This document shows, one piece after another, positions 37,819-46,099 of a DNA stretch of 64,000 bases (positions within the stretch are counted from its first letter, which is position 1; the number at the start of each line of letters is the position of its first letter). The notes beneath the pieces were generated by a model, which ran no database searches, had not been told where the DNA came from, and worked only from the letters and a program-made list of their open reading frames with translations. The DNA is from MHLP01 sp043736515 (lineage in GTDB: Bacteria; Patescibacteriota; Minisyncoccia; Phycocordibacterales; UBA6899): assembly GCA_043736515.1 (NCBI GenBank), contig JAYTCK010000013.1, positions 14,345 to 78,344 of the forward strand, read 5' to 3'. The translations under genes were made by a program, and so were the position numbers.

Positions 37819-39978
37819 ATGAAAAAAGAATCATACGAAGTAGAGATCGGTGGCAAAAAACTTATTGCGGAGTTTAATGACCTTGCAGATCAAGCGCATG
37901 GATCAGTGATGATCCGTTATGGGAACACCGTCATACTTGCAACGACAGTAATGTCGAACAAAAAACGTGAGGGTGGAGACTTCTTCCCGCTCACGGTTGA
38001 TTATGAGGAGCGGTTTTATGCCGCAGGGCAAATTCTCGGAAGTCGCTTTATGCGACGCGAAGGCAGGCCCTCGGATGCAGCAGTGCTTTCGGGTCGTATC
38101 ATTGATCGCACCATTCGCCCTCTTTTTGACGGACGTATTCGCTACGACGTACAAGTGGTTATTACGGTACTTTCTATCGATGATAATGAGCCCGACATCC
38201 TCGCAGTCAACGGTGCATCACTCGCCCTTGCGACATCAGACATTCCCTTTGACGGACCCGTCTCTGCAATTCGTGTCGCACGACAAAATGGTAAGTGGGT
38301 CACTCTTCCGTCATTCAAAGTTGAGGAAGGTCACGAGGTCATCGACGGGGACTGTGAACTTGTTGTGTGCGGAAAGGATGGCAATGTAAACATGATTGAA
38401 ATGGGTGGAAAAGAAATTCCGGAAGATGCGGTGATGGAAGGACTCGCGTATGCAAGTGCGGAAATCGAAAAGCTGCAAAAATTTCAAAAGGAAGTCGTTG
38501 CAAAACGCGGGAAAGCAAAGCGCGCTATTGTGCTTGATGAGATTGGTGATGATATCAAAGCTCTGTTCGCGGAAAAAATCGCTCCGAAATTTGAAGCATC
38601 TATTTGGGGGGAGGCGGGCCGCGCGCGTGAATATGCACTCCTTGAAGAGTGGCTCTTGTCTGTAAAGGAGGTAGAAGGAATGAATGTGAAACTTGCAGAA
38701 CAATACTTCGATGATGCAGTGAATGATCTCCTCCACACAAAAGCCATCAATGAGAACAAGCGCCCTGATGGTCGCGGGTTTGATGACGTGCGACCGCTCT
38801 TTGCACAAGCAGGAGAAGTATCTCCCGTCTTGCACGGAACAGGAATTTTTTATCGTGGAGGAACTCATGTACTCTCCGTCTTAACCCTTGGCGGACCGCA
38901 AGATTCACAAATTGTTGAGGGTATGGAAGTGCAGGGCAAGAAACGCTATATGCATCATTACAACTTCCCACCGTTCTCCTCAGGTGAGACGGGTCGCATG
39001 GGGGGCATGAACCGCCGCGCAATAGGCCATGGTGCACTCGCAGAGAAGGCGCTCATGCCTGTGTTGCCTGAAAAAGAGGCTTTCCCTTACACTATTCGCA
39101 TCGTCTCAGAATCAATGGCTTCGAACGGTTCTACATCAATGGCCTCGGTGTGTGGTTCAACACTTGCACTCATGGATGCCGGTGTACCTATCACAAGCCC
39201 AGTCGCTGGTATTGCATCCGGACTTATGATGGAGTCAGCAACAAAGTATAAAGTACTTACCGACATTCAAGGCCCTGAGGACCATCATGGGGATATGGAC
39301 TTTAAAGTAGCGGGAACAAAGAACGGGGTCACAGCAATACAAATGGATGTAAAGGTTGGAGGTATTCCGCTTCCGATACTTAAAGAGGCATTTGAAAAAG
39401 CAAAAGCTGCACGTATCACCATCCTTGCGACAATGAAAGCCGCAATTGACGCTCCACGAGGTGATATTTCTCCCTACGCACCAAAGATCGTCGTGATAAA
39501 GATCAAGCCCGATCAAATCGGCATGGTCATCGGATCGGGCGGCAAGACAGTAAATGAAATTCGTGAAATGACCGGAGCTGAGATCGATATTGAAGATGAC
39601 GGCACAGTATTCTGCACCGGAAAAAATGGTAGTGCTGAGAAAGCGCGTGATATCATCGCAGAGATGACGCATGAATATCAGCCGGGGGAAATGTTTAAGG
39701 GTGTTGTTACTCGCCTTATGGACTTTGGTGCGTTCGTGAAAATCGGGCACAGCGCAGAAGGTTTGGTGCATGTTTCCGAGATTGCATCATTCCGCGTCGA
39801 GCGCGTCACTGACTATATTAAGGAGGGAATGGAAGTTCCCGTTGTCGTGAAAGAAGTTGACGAAAAAGGACGCATCAACCTCTCAATAAAGCGAGCCGAT
39901 GCAAATTTCTTTCAACAAAAAGATACTCCACCATCCCCAACCGCACGACCATTCACCCCAAAACCACCGACTCAATAA
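37819..39978 (+). CDS. pnp: Polyribonucleotide nucleotidyltransferase (PNPase)
   Basis: Phosphorolytic 3'-5' exoribonuclease, core of RNA decay. Two RNase PH domains (first about 1-220; second with FSSGETGRMGGMNRRAIGHG and phosphate-binding SMASNGSTSMASVCG), then a KH domain (IKIKPDQIGMVIGSGGKTVN) and an S1 domain (KGVVTRLMDFGAFVKIGHSA). The 719 residues match the family. A terminator follows. Confidence 0.97.
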   Translation: MKKESYEVEIGGKKLIAEFNDLADQAHGSVMIRYGNTVILATTVMSNKKREGGDFFPLTVDYEERFYAAGQILGSRFMRREGRPSDAAVLSGRIIDRTIRPLFDGRIRYDVQVVITVLSIDDNEPDILAVNGASLALATSDIPFDGPVSAIRVARQNGKWVTLPSFKVEEGHEVIDGDCELVVCGKDGNVNMIEMGGKEIPEDAVMEGLAYASAEIEKLQKFQKEVVAKRGKAKRAIVLDEIGDDIKALFAEKIAPKFEASIWGEAGRAREYALLEEWLLSVKEVEGMNVKLAEQYFDDAVNDLLHTKAINENKRPDGRGFDDVRPLFAQAGEVSPVLHGTGIFYRGGTHVLSVLTLGGPQDSQIVEGMEVQGKKRYMHHYNFPPFSSGETGRMGGMNRRAIGHGALAEKALMPVLPEKEAFPYTIRIVSESMASNGSTSMASVCGSTLALMDAGVPITSPVAGIASGLMMESATKYKVLTDIQGPEDHHGDMDFKVAGTKNGVTAIQMDVKVGGIPLPILKEAFEKAKAARITILATMKAAIDAPRGDISPYAPKIVVIKIKPDQIGMVIGSGGKTVNEIREMTGAEIDIEDDGTVFCTGKNGSAEKARDIIAEMTHEYQPGEMFKGVVTRLMDFGAFVKIGHSAEGLVHVSEIASFRVERVTDYIKEGMEVPVVVKEVDEKGRINLSIKRADANFFQQKDTPPSPTARPFTPKPPTQ

Positions 39979-39989
39979 TATGGAAGAAA

Positions 39990-40022
39990 ACATCCGCCCC
40001 TCATAACAGGCGGATGTTTTGT
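39990..40022 (+). terminator. Intrinsic terminator after pnp
   Basis: ACATCCGCC/GGCGGATGT (39990-39998 with 40009-40017) with TTTTG following. Confidence 0.82.
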
Positions 40023-40043
40023 TGTATGCGAGCAAACACAGCG

Positions 40044-40049
40044 TATAAT
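40044..40049 (+). promoter_or_regulatory. -10 box TATAAT
   Basis: TATAAT ends 6 nt before the ATG at 40056; leaderless type. Confidence 0.65.
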
Positions 40050-40055
40050 AAGCGA

Positions 40056-40949
40056 ATGAAGGAAATCTCGTATGATGATTCACTGTTTAAAAACAAAGAA
40101 TCAGAGTGGCTTAAAAAACATAAACAACGGATCCCTCCGCCTGTTTCTCCTTTACCGCCACAGGAAGTGGCAATAAAAGAAGTAGCAGTACCTGCTGCAC
40201 TAGTGAGACCGGTCGCTCATACCGTTACAGAGGACGAAGAGCACCATTTTGGTTTAATTATTTTTGTGCTCACTCTTGTGCTCGCCTTCGGAATCGGAGT
40301 AGGAGCGTATGTACTTATTGGGATAAATAAGAAACGTGTTGCTGTCGACGAAACGCCTGTAGTTGAGAAGATCGCCACCAACGATGTCCAGTATACCAAC
40401 ATACTGTTAAGCAACTCTCCTCGTGCTCAAGTCCTTGTTGACGTTGCCCTCGCTTTTAAAAATACATCACTCACAGAGAGTGGTGTGCACCATGTTGCGT
40501 TCATGGAGAGCACCACAAAAGAGACTACGCGACCGGCAACAGTGCGCGAGCTCTTCGGAGCGATACGCGTTGAACGTGTCTCTGACGCACTCTTCAATTC
40601 TCTGGAAGACAGCTTGAAATATGAAATCTATTCAGATCCAGTGCCTGCAGGCAAACTTATTTTGTCATCCCGAGGAAGTGCGCATACATTTGGTGCATTC
40701 TTTGACTGGGAAGCGGGCATGGTCCGAACGCTTGTTCCACTCCTCCATCCCATACAACCCACAAGTTATCTGAAGGACCTTGAGGGGAGGAAATTCCATG
40801 ATGAACGCATTGGCACGATCGACGCTCGGGTCCTCTTTGATGGGGGAGAAAATGTTGTGCTTATCTACGGATTTATTGATCCTAAAACATTCGTTATTGC
40901 TGGAAGTAGAGAGGCTTTTTTCAAAGAAAGTTCAAAAATTGAGAAATAA
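40056..40949 (+). CDS. Unknown single-pass membrane protein
   Basis: 297 residues from the start set by the promoter. A Pro/Lys-rich cytoplasmic segment (1 to about 65) is followed by one helix (LIIFVLTLVLAFGIGVGAYVLIG). An outside domain of about 210 residues follows, with GSAHTFGAFFDWEAGMVRTL and IDARVLFDGGENVVLIYGFIDP. The family is not known to me. It is transcribed alone, between pnp and the dksA-like gene. Confidence 0.7.
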   Translation: MKEISYDDSLFKNKESEWLKKHKQRIPPPVSPLPPQEVAIKEVAVPAALVRPVAHTVTEDEEHHFGLIIFVLTLVLAFGIGVGAYVLIGINKKRVAVDETPVVEKIATNDVQYTNILLSNSPRAQVLVDVALAFKNTSLTESGVHHVAFMESTTKETTRPATVRELFGAIRVERVSDALFNSLEDSLKYEIYSDPVPAGKLILSSRGSAHTFGAFFDWEAGMVRTLVPLLHPIQPTSYLKDLEGRKFHDERIGTIDARVLFDGGENVVLIYGFIDPKTFVIAGSREAFFKESSKIEK

Positions 40950-41006
40950 TAAAACGGAAATGGCCGTGTTTGCATCCTTTATACACATTGCGTATGATGG
41001 GCAGAT

Positions 41007-41363
41007 ATGGATACAGCACAATACAAGGAATCACTTTTAACGGAGCTGGCACTGCTTAAAAAAGAACTGGAGAATGTCGGCCGCATTAATCCGGATAATC
41101 AAAATGACTGGGAGCCAGTTGCAAACGACCTCAATATTGATACAGCCGAAGATGAGGAGCGAGCTGCCGGTATTATTGATTTTGAAGCACAGAGTGCAGT
41201 AGAGTTTACCCTCGAAGAGCGATTCAATAAAGTAAAAGCTGCGCTCGAGCGCATCGAGAACAACAACTATGGTCTCTGCCGTGTGTGCAAAGAGCGAGTT
41301 GAAGATGCGCGTCTTCGCGTAAACCCTTCTGCCGAAACGTGTATCGCTCACAGGGATAACTAA
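41007..41363 (+). CDS. DksA/TraR-type zinc-finger protein
   Basis: 118 residues: an N-terminal coiled-coil hairpin (ESLLTELALLKKELENVG, FNKVKAALERIENNNYG) and a zinc-finger YGLCRVCKERVEDARLRVNP with the last pair as ETCIAH (C-x2-C and C-x2-H). Related proteins act in the RNA polymerase secondary channel with ppGpp. The acidic tip between the helices (NIDTAEDEERAAG) fits, but not the classic DxxDxA exactly. The stop overlaps the comM start (TAATG), so they are coupled. Confidence 0.85.
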   Translation: MDTAQYKESLLTELALLKKELENVGRINPDNQNDWEPVANDLNIDTAEDEERAAGIIDFEAQSAVEFTLEERFNKVKAALERIENNNYGLCRVCKERVEDARLRVNPSAETCIAHRDN

Positions 41364-42958
41364 TGAGTATGGTAGCGAAAGTATACTCAGCCCAACCGAC
41401 AATATTCGGTGCACATCCGATCACTATCGAGGCGGATCTCGCAAAAGGTCTCCACGCGTTTACCATTGTCGGACTTGCCGATAAAGCCGTGGATGAATCG
41501 CGCGACCGCGTGAGTGCTGCCATCAAAAATTCCGGATGGAAGTCTCCCAAACAACGCAATCAAAAAATTACCGTTGCACTTGCGCCTGCTGATCTTAAAA
41601 AGTCTGGACCCCTTTTTGATCTCCCCATTGCACTCTGCTATCTGCTTGCGGCCAATGATATTCGATTTAATTCTGCAGAAAAACTTTTTGTTGGTGAGCT
41701 TGCACTCGACGGAGCAGTGCGGGGTGTCCGTGGAGTCCTCGCGATTGCTTCTGAGGCAAAGAGGCGCGGAATAAAAGAACTCTATGTCCCAAAAGAAAAT
41801 GCCGAAGAAGCGGCGCTAGTATCTGGCATTACGGTATATCCTGTCACGTCGCTTTACGAAATCATTGCGCATCTCTCACCAACCAGCAACATCGCGCATG
41901 AAGAGGGCGAAGAGAGGGTAGGTATCGTGCTGAAGCGAATCGACCCAATGCCCCACACCAAGCTTACGCACAAGGAAATAAAAACTGCGGACCGTTCGTT
42001 TGCGGATATTCGCGGACAAGAAGTTGCAAAGCGTGGGCTCATGATCGCCGCGGCGGGTGGCCACAATATCGCAATGTGGGGACCGCCCGGTACAGGTAAG
42101 TCCATGCTCTCCAAGGCATTTACCGAACTTCTTCCACCGCTCTCGGAAGCTGAGGCTCTTGAAGTAACGGCGATACATTCAATTGCAGGCCAACTCAAAG
42201 AGAGTATCATCGCGCTACCGCCTTTTCGCTCTCCGCATCATACTGCCTCATACGTATCTGTCGTTGGTGGGGGGACTACTCCCAAGCCTGGTGAAGTCAC
42301 GCTTGCACACCATGGTGTACTTTTTCTTGATGAGTTCCCTGAATTTGATAAACGCGTACTTGAATCGCTACGTCAACCGCTTGAGGAGGGCATTGTGCAC
42401 ATCTCGCGCGCCAAGGGTTCCGAGCAATTCCCAGCCCGTTTTATTCTGGTCGCAGCAATGAACCCTTGCCCGTGCGGATACTTCGGTGACCCGAAGAAGC
42501 AATGCGCATGCAATCCCGCACAGATCACACGTTACCAACGCAAAGTATCAGGACCGATTGTGGACCGCATCGACCTCTGGATCGAAGTTCCGCGTCTTCC
42601 ACACAGCACTCTTGCGCCGGGAAAACGCGATGTAAATGCACACAAACAATTTGATGAGTTTACCAAAAAAATTCTCTCTGCACGGCATCATCAAGCAAAT
42701 CGTTTTGCCGGCAATGAGAAAGTGAAGCTCAATGCGCATATGGGAGTACGTGATATCGACCGCATGATCAAACTCACTGACAAAGTAACAACACTATTAA
42801 ACGATAGCGCAAAACGTCTCGATCTTTCACCGCGCGCATATCACCGTATTATTAAGCTCGCGCGCACGATTGCCGATCTCGACGAATCCCGTTATGTTGG
42901 AGAAGCACACATCCTTGAGGCACTGCAGTACCGCCCTAAACGCTTATTCGCATCATAA
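41363..42958 (+). CDS. comM: ComM/YifB family Mg-chelatase-like AAA+ helicase
   Basis: 531 residues. ComM promotes branch migration during natural transformation. N-terminal Lon-like domain (VGLADKAVDESRDRVSAAI, KKSGPLFDLPIALC). Walker A in MWGPPGTGKSM, Walker B GVLFLDEFPEFD, then AAMNPCPCGYFGDP with a cysteine cluster, and the C-terminal Mg-chelatase subdomain (DLSPRAYHRIIKLARTIADL). With type IV pili in the window it supports DNA uptake, though comEC and dprA are not here. Confidence 0.95.
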   Translation: MSMVAKVYSAQPTIFGAHPITIEADLAKGLHAFTIVGLADKAVDESRDRVSAAIKNSGWKSPKQRNQKITVALAPADLKKSGPLFDLPIALCYLLAANDIRFNSAEKLFVGELALDGAVRGVRGVLAIASEAKRRGIKELYVPKENAEEAALVSGITVYPVTSLYEIIAHLSPTSNIAHEEGEERVGIVLKRIDPMPHTKLTHKEIKTADRSFADIRGQEVAKRGLMIAAAGGHNIAMWGPPGTGKSMLSKAFTELLPPLSEAEALEVTAIHSIAGQLKESIIALPPFRSPHHTASYVSVVGGGTTPKPGEVTLAHHGVLFLDEFPEFDKRVLESLRQPLEEGIVHISRAKGSEQFPARFILVAAMNPCPCGYFGDPKKQCACNPAQITRYQRKVSGPIVDRIDLWIEVPRLPHSTLAPGKRDVNAHKQFDEFTKKILSARHHQANRFAGNEKVKLNAHMGVRDIDRMIKLTDKVTTLLNDSAKRLDLSPRAYHRIIKLARTIADLDESRYVGEAHILEALQYRPKRLFAS

Positions 42959-42973
42959 TCGACCCGCAAAAAC

Positions 42974-43489
42974 ATGGAAGAACAAATAATTACCGTAAAC
43001 GAAAAAGATGAGCCGATCGGAACAATGGGGAAACTTGAAGCCCACCAAAAAGGAATGCTTCATCGCGCATTTTCAATTTTCATAAAAAATAACGAGGGGA
43101 AGTTTTTACTCCAGCTGCGTGCAAAAACCAAATACCATAGCGGCGGGCTCTGGACGAACACCTGCTGCGGCCACCCTAAAGCGGGGGAAGAGACCTTGGC
43201 TGCGGCCCACCGCCGACTCCGTGAAGAAATGGGTTTTGATTGTAATCTCGAAGAAGTGTTTGTTTTTCACTATCAGACTGCGCTCGAGCGTGGGTTACAA
43301 GAAAATGAAATCGACCACGTATTTGTTGGGACTTATGATCAAGAGCCGAATATCAATCCTGAAGAGGCAGAAGATTGGGCGTGGATGACGCGTGTGGAAA
43401 TCGAGAAAGATATTGCAGAACGACCTCAAAAATATACATACTGGTTTGGGATCGCAATACAAAAAGCAAAAGAAGGAGGTTTCTTTTAG
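42974..43489 (+). CDS. idi: Isopentenyl-diphosphate delta-isomerase, type I
   Basis: Interconverts IPP and DMAPP in isoprenoid synthesis. Nudix-fold enzyme with the active-site cysteine in WTNTCCGHP, a Nudix-like AAHRRLREEMGFD, Glu motif WAWMTRVEIEKDI and the C-terminal KYTYWFGIAI. The 171 residues match. It lies 15 bp after comM and may be cotranscribed. No other isoprenoid genes are in the window. Confidence 0.93.
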   Translation: MEEQIITVNEKDEPIGTMGKLEAHQKGMLHRAFSIFIKNNEGKFLLQLRAKTKYHSGGLWTNTCCGHPKAGEETLAAAHRRLREEMGFDCNLEEVFVFHYQTALERGLQENEIDHVFVGTYDQEPNINPEEAEDWAWMTRVEIEKDIAERPQKYTYWFGIAIQKAKEGGFF

Positions 43490-43505
43490 CACCCACATTT
43501 ATAAA

Positions 43506-44198
43506 TCAGCGCACGTGCACACGATGGTGCGTGATACGCATTTGAATATCATCGACAGGCTTGAGTAATTTTTCTTGTTGGTGGGAAACAAATTTGTAGT
43601 GCGTAATGTCGCACATATCTTCAGCGATCTTCCACGCATCATTTCCCGTGATCCATTTTTCAGGCTTATATCGTGACAAATCGAGCGGACGTGAATAGGT
43701 GCGCAGTGTCTTGTCGCCCGTTTGATTATAGTACTCGTGAAAATATGACATGACGAGTTCGCGGAGCGAGCGGTAGATCGGATCACGGTAGCGTACATAG
43801 GCATGGTTGCCTTTTGAAATGGCTCCCCAATATCCATTTTTTTTAAACACAGCGATAATGTGGTCGTCGTCCTTGTTGTTCGCAGCGAGATCAACAAGCA
43901 GGGGACTCTCGCCATGAAACCAGAACGCAAGAGCGGCCAGAAGTGCTCCCTCAATGCAGTGTGCACGGTTGGTCTTCATGACTTCGCGCACCGACATGCA
44001 GCTATCGCCATTACGCTCAAAGTTCTGCGGAATTGCAGAAACAAAGTCCTGAATTTTTTGTGGGGTGTTAAGTCTCTTTAACACAGCAATCTCCTTTGAA
44101 GTAAGACCTATTTTTTTGTTATCAAAAGCAATTTTGTTCACTATTTCAGTGTAACAAAAAAAGAGGGGATTCTCCTCTTTGTTTACTGCCCTTAACAC
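43506..44198 (-). CDS. Unknown protein with papain/transglutaminase-like Cys-His pattern
   Basis: 230 residues, no signal peptide. Cys81 sits at the start of a hydrophobic helix (NRAHCIEGALLAALAFWF) and a candidate His113 begins a strand (DDDHIIAVFKKNGYWGAIS), the layout of transglutaminase-like enzymes. I do not recognise a named family. The start is uncertain: ATG 44198 overlaps the upstream gene by 7 bp, while a GTG at codon 20 follows a TACACT box and would be leaderless. Confidence 0.65.
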   Translation of the reverse strand: MLRAVNKEENPLFFCYTEIVNKIAFDNKKIGLTSKEIAVLKRLNTPQKIQDFVSAIPQNFERNGDSCMSVREVMKTNRAHCIEGALLAALAFWFHGESPLLVDLAANNKDDDHIIAVFKKNGYWGAISKGNHAYVRYRDPIYRSLRELVMSYFHEYYNQTGDKTLRTYSRPLDLSRYKPEKWITGNDAWKIAEDMCDITHYKFVSHQQEKLLKPVDDIQMRITHHRVHVR

Positions 44199-44446
44199 AA
44201 CCGAGCTGCATTATCTCTTGTGATCGATTTTACCCAATTCTGATTAATCACCTGAACAAGTGCGCCAGCAGTGAACGTGCTTGTAAGTACCAAGCCGGCC
44301 ATCGTCATCACCTTCACATCAAACTGCCGCATGTCTTTGGTAAGGTACGCTGTGCGTATTTCATCCCGAAATGCATCATCGAAAACAAATTGGGCAAGAC
44401 GATTTTCGTTCAAAATATTCACATGATCACCAAACTTCATTACCAT
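44192..44446 (-). CDS. Small unknown protein with one hydrophobic segment
   Basis: 84 residues; a central hydrophobic stretch (VMTMAGLVLTSTFTAGALVQVI) could be a membrane helix, after an acidic N-terminal part (FVFDDAFRDEIRTAYL). Not recognised. It overlaps the following gene by 7 bp, so the two probably form an operon. Confidence 0.55.
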   Translation of the reverse strand: MVMKFGDHVNILNENRLAQFVFDDAFRDEIRTAYLTKDMRQFDVKVMTMAGLVLTSTFTAGALVQVINQNWVKSITRDNAARLC

Positions 44447-44531
44447 CGCGCTCCCCTAAAAGAATGTGCCGTTGCTCAATCTAACATTAGAGAAGCGAAA
44501 AGCAAATCAACAACAAAGCCCGATTAGCAGA

Positions 44532-44661
44532 AGAATCCTTTTTGATTTGGGATGAGATGCGCAGTCCTGGACCGTTTCGGAGTCGGGGGCTGTAGTCTCC
44601 TACTGCCCCCGACTGCGAAATCGGGAAGGCTACCAGGTCGCCCAAATCAAAAAGGATTCTT
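44532..44661 (-). other. Long nested stem-loop made from the 3' end of the M23 peptidase gene
   Basis: A perfect 20-bp inverted repeat (44532-44551 with 44642-44661) has one arm in the last codons and stop of the M23 peptidase gene and the other as an inverted copy downstream. Inside are nested stems CCTGG/CCAGG, TTTCG/CGAAA and AGTCGGGGGC/GCCCCCGACT. The total structure is about 130 nt. It lacks a T run at the base, so it may stabilise the mRNA 3' end or be an RNA of its own. Confidence 0.7.
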
Positions 44662-45696
44662 GGCGCCGCGGATCTCGAAGTGAAGGTGCGTGCCAGTACT
44701 TCGTCCCGTATTCCCCATCGTCCCTAATTGTTGCCCCTGCACTAACACATCACCAACAGACACTGTCACCGTGAGAAGATGTGCATAGAGCGTTTGCGTG
44801 CCATTCCCGTGTTTCACAACAACATAATTTCCATAACCGCCGTTACATCCTCGGCTGACGCAACCACTGCGCGCAATGATCACCTCACCGCCCGCTGCAG
44901 CGAGAATCGGTGCCCCAAGATAAGCACCAAGGTCGACACCATTGTGACCGTGTATGCCTTGTGTTTTGCGATAGCTGGCTACGGGCGATTTATAATACCC
45001 AGCGCCCGCAGTCAAAATAGTTCCTCCCAACTTCGTTGAAGCGGGGCGTGTGGTGGGCTGCACCGCAACAATTTCACCGTCGGGAATAATAAGCGTATTA
45101 CCGATCATGAGTGCTCCTTCCTCAATGCCGTTAAAGCTGAGGATCTCCTCGACATCGCTGCCGTATTTTTTTGCAAGACTGGCGAGCGTATCACCCTTTT
45201 TCACGGTGTGCTGGATTCCCGTTACAGGAAGAATGACCAATGTTTCCCCTATGGTTAACTTTTGTCCGCGGCTCATATTGTTTGCCCAAATAATTGTATT
45301 TACCGAAACATCGAACATACTGGCGATTGAAGACAGAGAATCTCCCTCACGTACCACGTAAATACTGATTTCCCCATGGTTGTTCATTCCATCAGGAACA
45401 TCGGCTAAGCCGCCCCCGGGACCCGCATCCGGTAAAATAGCACTACCACCCACGGTATTCACATCATTTACCGACTGTTTTTGGGCAAGGTCACTCCCTG
45501 CTACGCCCGCAAGCAAGGCGATATTTTGCGAATTAATAATCTTCTCTTGGGTATTGGCCTTCACAAAAATATCGCTAAAGAAAGAAAAAAAGCCGGCATA
45601 TGCGACGGCTCCAGGCAAAATAAGAAATAATAACATGGAAAAGCCCAGCTTTGTCCATGAAAGCGGAGTTTGGGAAAAACTATTATGCCGCTTCAT
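44647..45696 (-). CDS. Secreted LysM and M23 peptidase
   Basis: 349 residues. N-terminal signal or anchor helix (LGFSMLLFLILPGAVAYAG), two LysM peptidoglycan-binding modules (YVVREGDSLSSIASMFDV and HTVKKGDTLASLAKKYG), then an M23 metallopeptidase domain with zinc ligands in GHNGVDLGAY and THLHFEIR plus the HGNGTQTLYAHL motif. It probably cuts peptidoglycan cross-bridges or acts as a cell-separation amidase activator. Its 3' end is part of the large inverted repeat downstream. Confidence 0.93.
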   Translation of the reverse strand: MKRHNSFSQTPLSWTKLGFSMLLFLILPGAVAYAGFFSFFSDIFVKANTQEKIINSQNIALLAGVAGSDLAQKQSVNDVNTVGGSAILPDAGPGGGLADVPDGMNNHGEISIYVVREGDSLSSIASMFDVSVNTIIWANNMSRGQKLTIGETLVILPVTGIQHTVKKGDTLASLAKKYGSDVEEILSFNGIEEGALMIGNTLIIPDGEIVAVQPTTRPASTKLGGTILTAGAGYYKSPVASYRKTQGIHGHNGVDLGAYLGAPILAAAGGEVIIARSGCVSRGCNGGYGNYVVVKHGNGTQTLYAHLLTVTVSVGDVLVQGQQLGTMGNTGRSTGTHLHFEIRGAKNPF

Positions 45697-45916
45697 GCCG
45701 CGCGAATGCGGGGAATCGGGATGAGTATTATTGAGCTGTATAAGCCATTGTGAGTTAATTCGATCAGTAGTGCATCTGTTCCTCTAGAAATCACTATTTG
45801 AAGAGGATGAGTCGAGCAATCGTTGACAACCGTATTAAAAGATTATATCTGCTGCGGAAGACCCACGTCAATCACTTTTTGAAGAATTTTCCTTAAATGA
45901 GACCCTCGTATAACAG

Positions 45917-45922
45917 TATAAT
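45917..45922 (+). promoter_or_regulatory. -10 box TATAAT for a small ORF
   Basis: TATAAT directly abuts an ATG (45923). With normal spacing transcription would start after it, so the ATG at 45935 is the better start. Confidence 0.5.
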
Positions 45923-45934
45923 ATGGCTAAAAAC

Positions 45935-46093
45935 ATGGGTTTTCTGGAAATGCTGTTTTGGGGAGTCTTGTTATCTGGCTCAGGAAAAGGCTCTTTTCAG
46001 CATTGTGGACAGTGTGGCCATAAGGCCATAAAAGCGCTCAACAGGGCTATTCTAGGAATACTTCGGCGATATTGCCAACTAGTGCTAATATAA
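45935..46093 (+). CDS. Small cysteine-containing protein, probably expressed
   Basis: 52 residues, too short for usual calling. It follows a consensus -10 box by 12 nt. The sequence begins MGFLEMLFWGVLLSG, then has HCGQCGHKAIKAL, a C-x2-C-x-H knuckle, and a basic helix (RAILGILRRYCQLVLI). Its stop codon overlaps the -10 box of uvrD. Function unknown; it could be a small metal-binding membrane peptide. Alternative: a chance frame in a 400-bp gap. Confidence 0.45.
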   Translation: MGFLEMLFWGVLLSGSGKGSFQHCGQCGHKAIKALNRAILGILRRYCQLVLI

Positions 46094-46094
46094 T
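46089..46094 (+). promoter_or_regulatory. -10 box TATAAT for the UvrD-type helicase gene
   Basis: TATAAT ends 5 nt before the ATG at 46100; leaderless type. Confidence 0.6.
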
Positions 46095-46099
46095 GTCTA

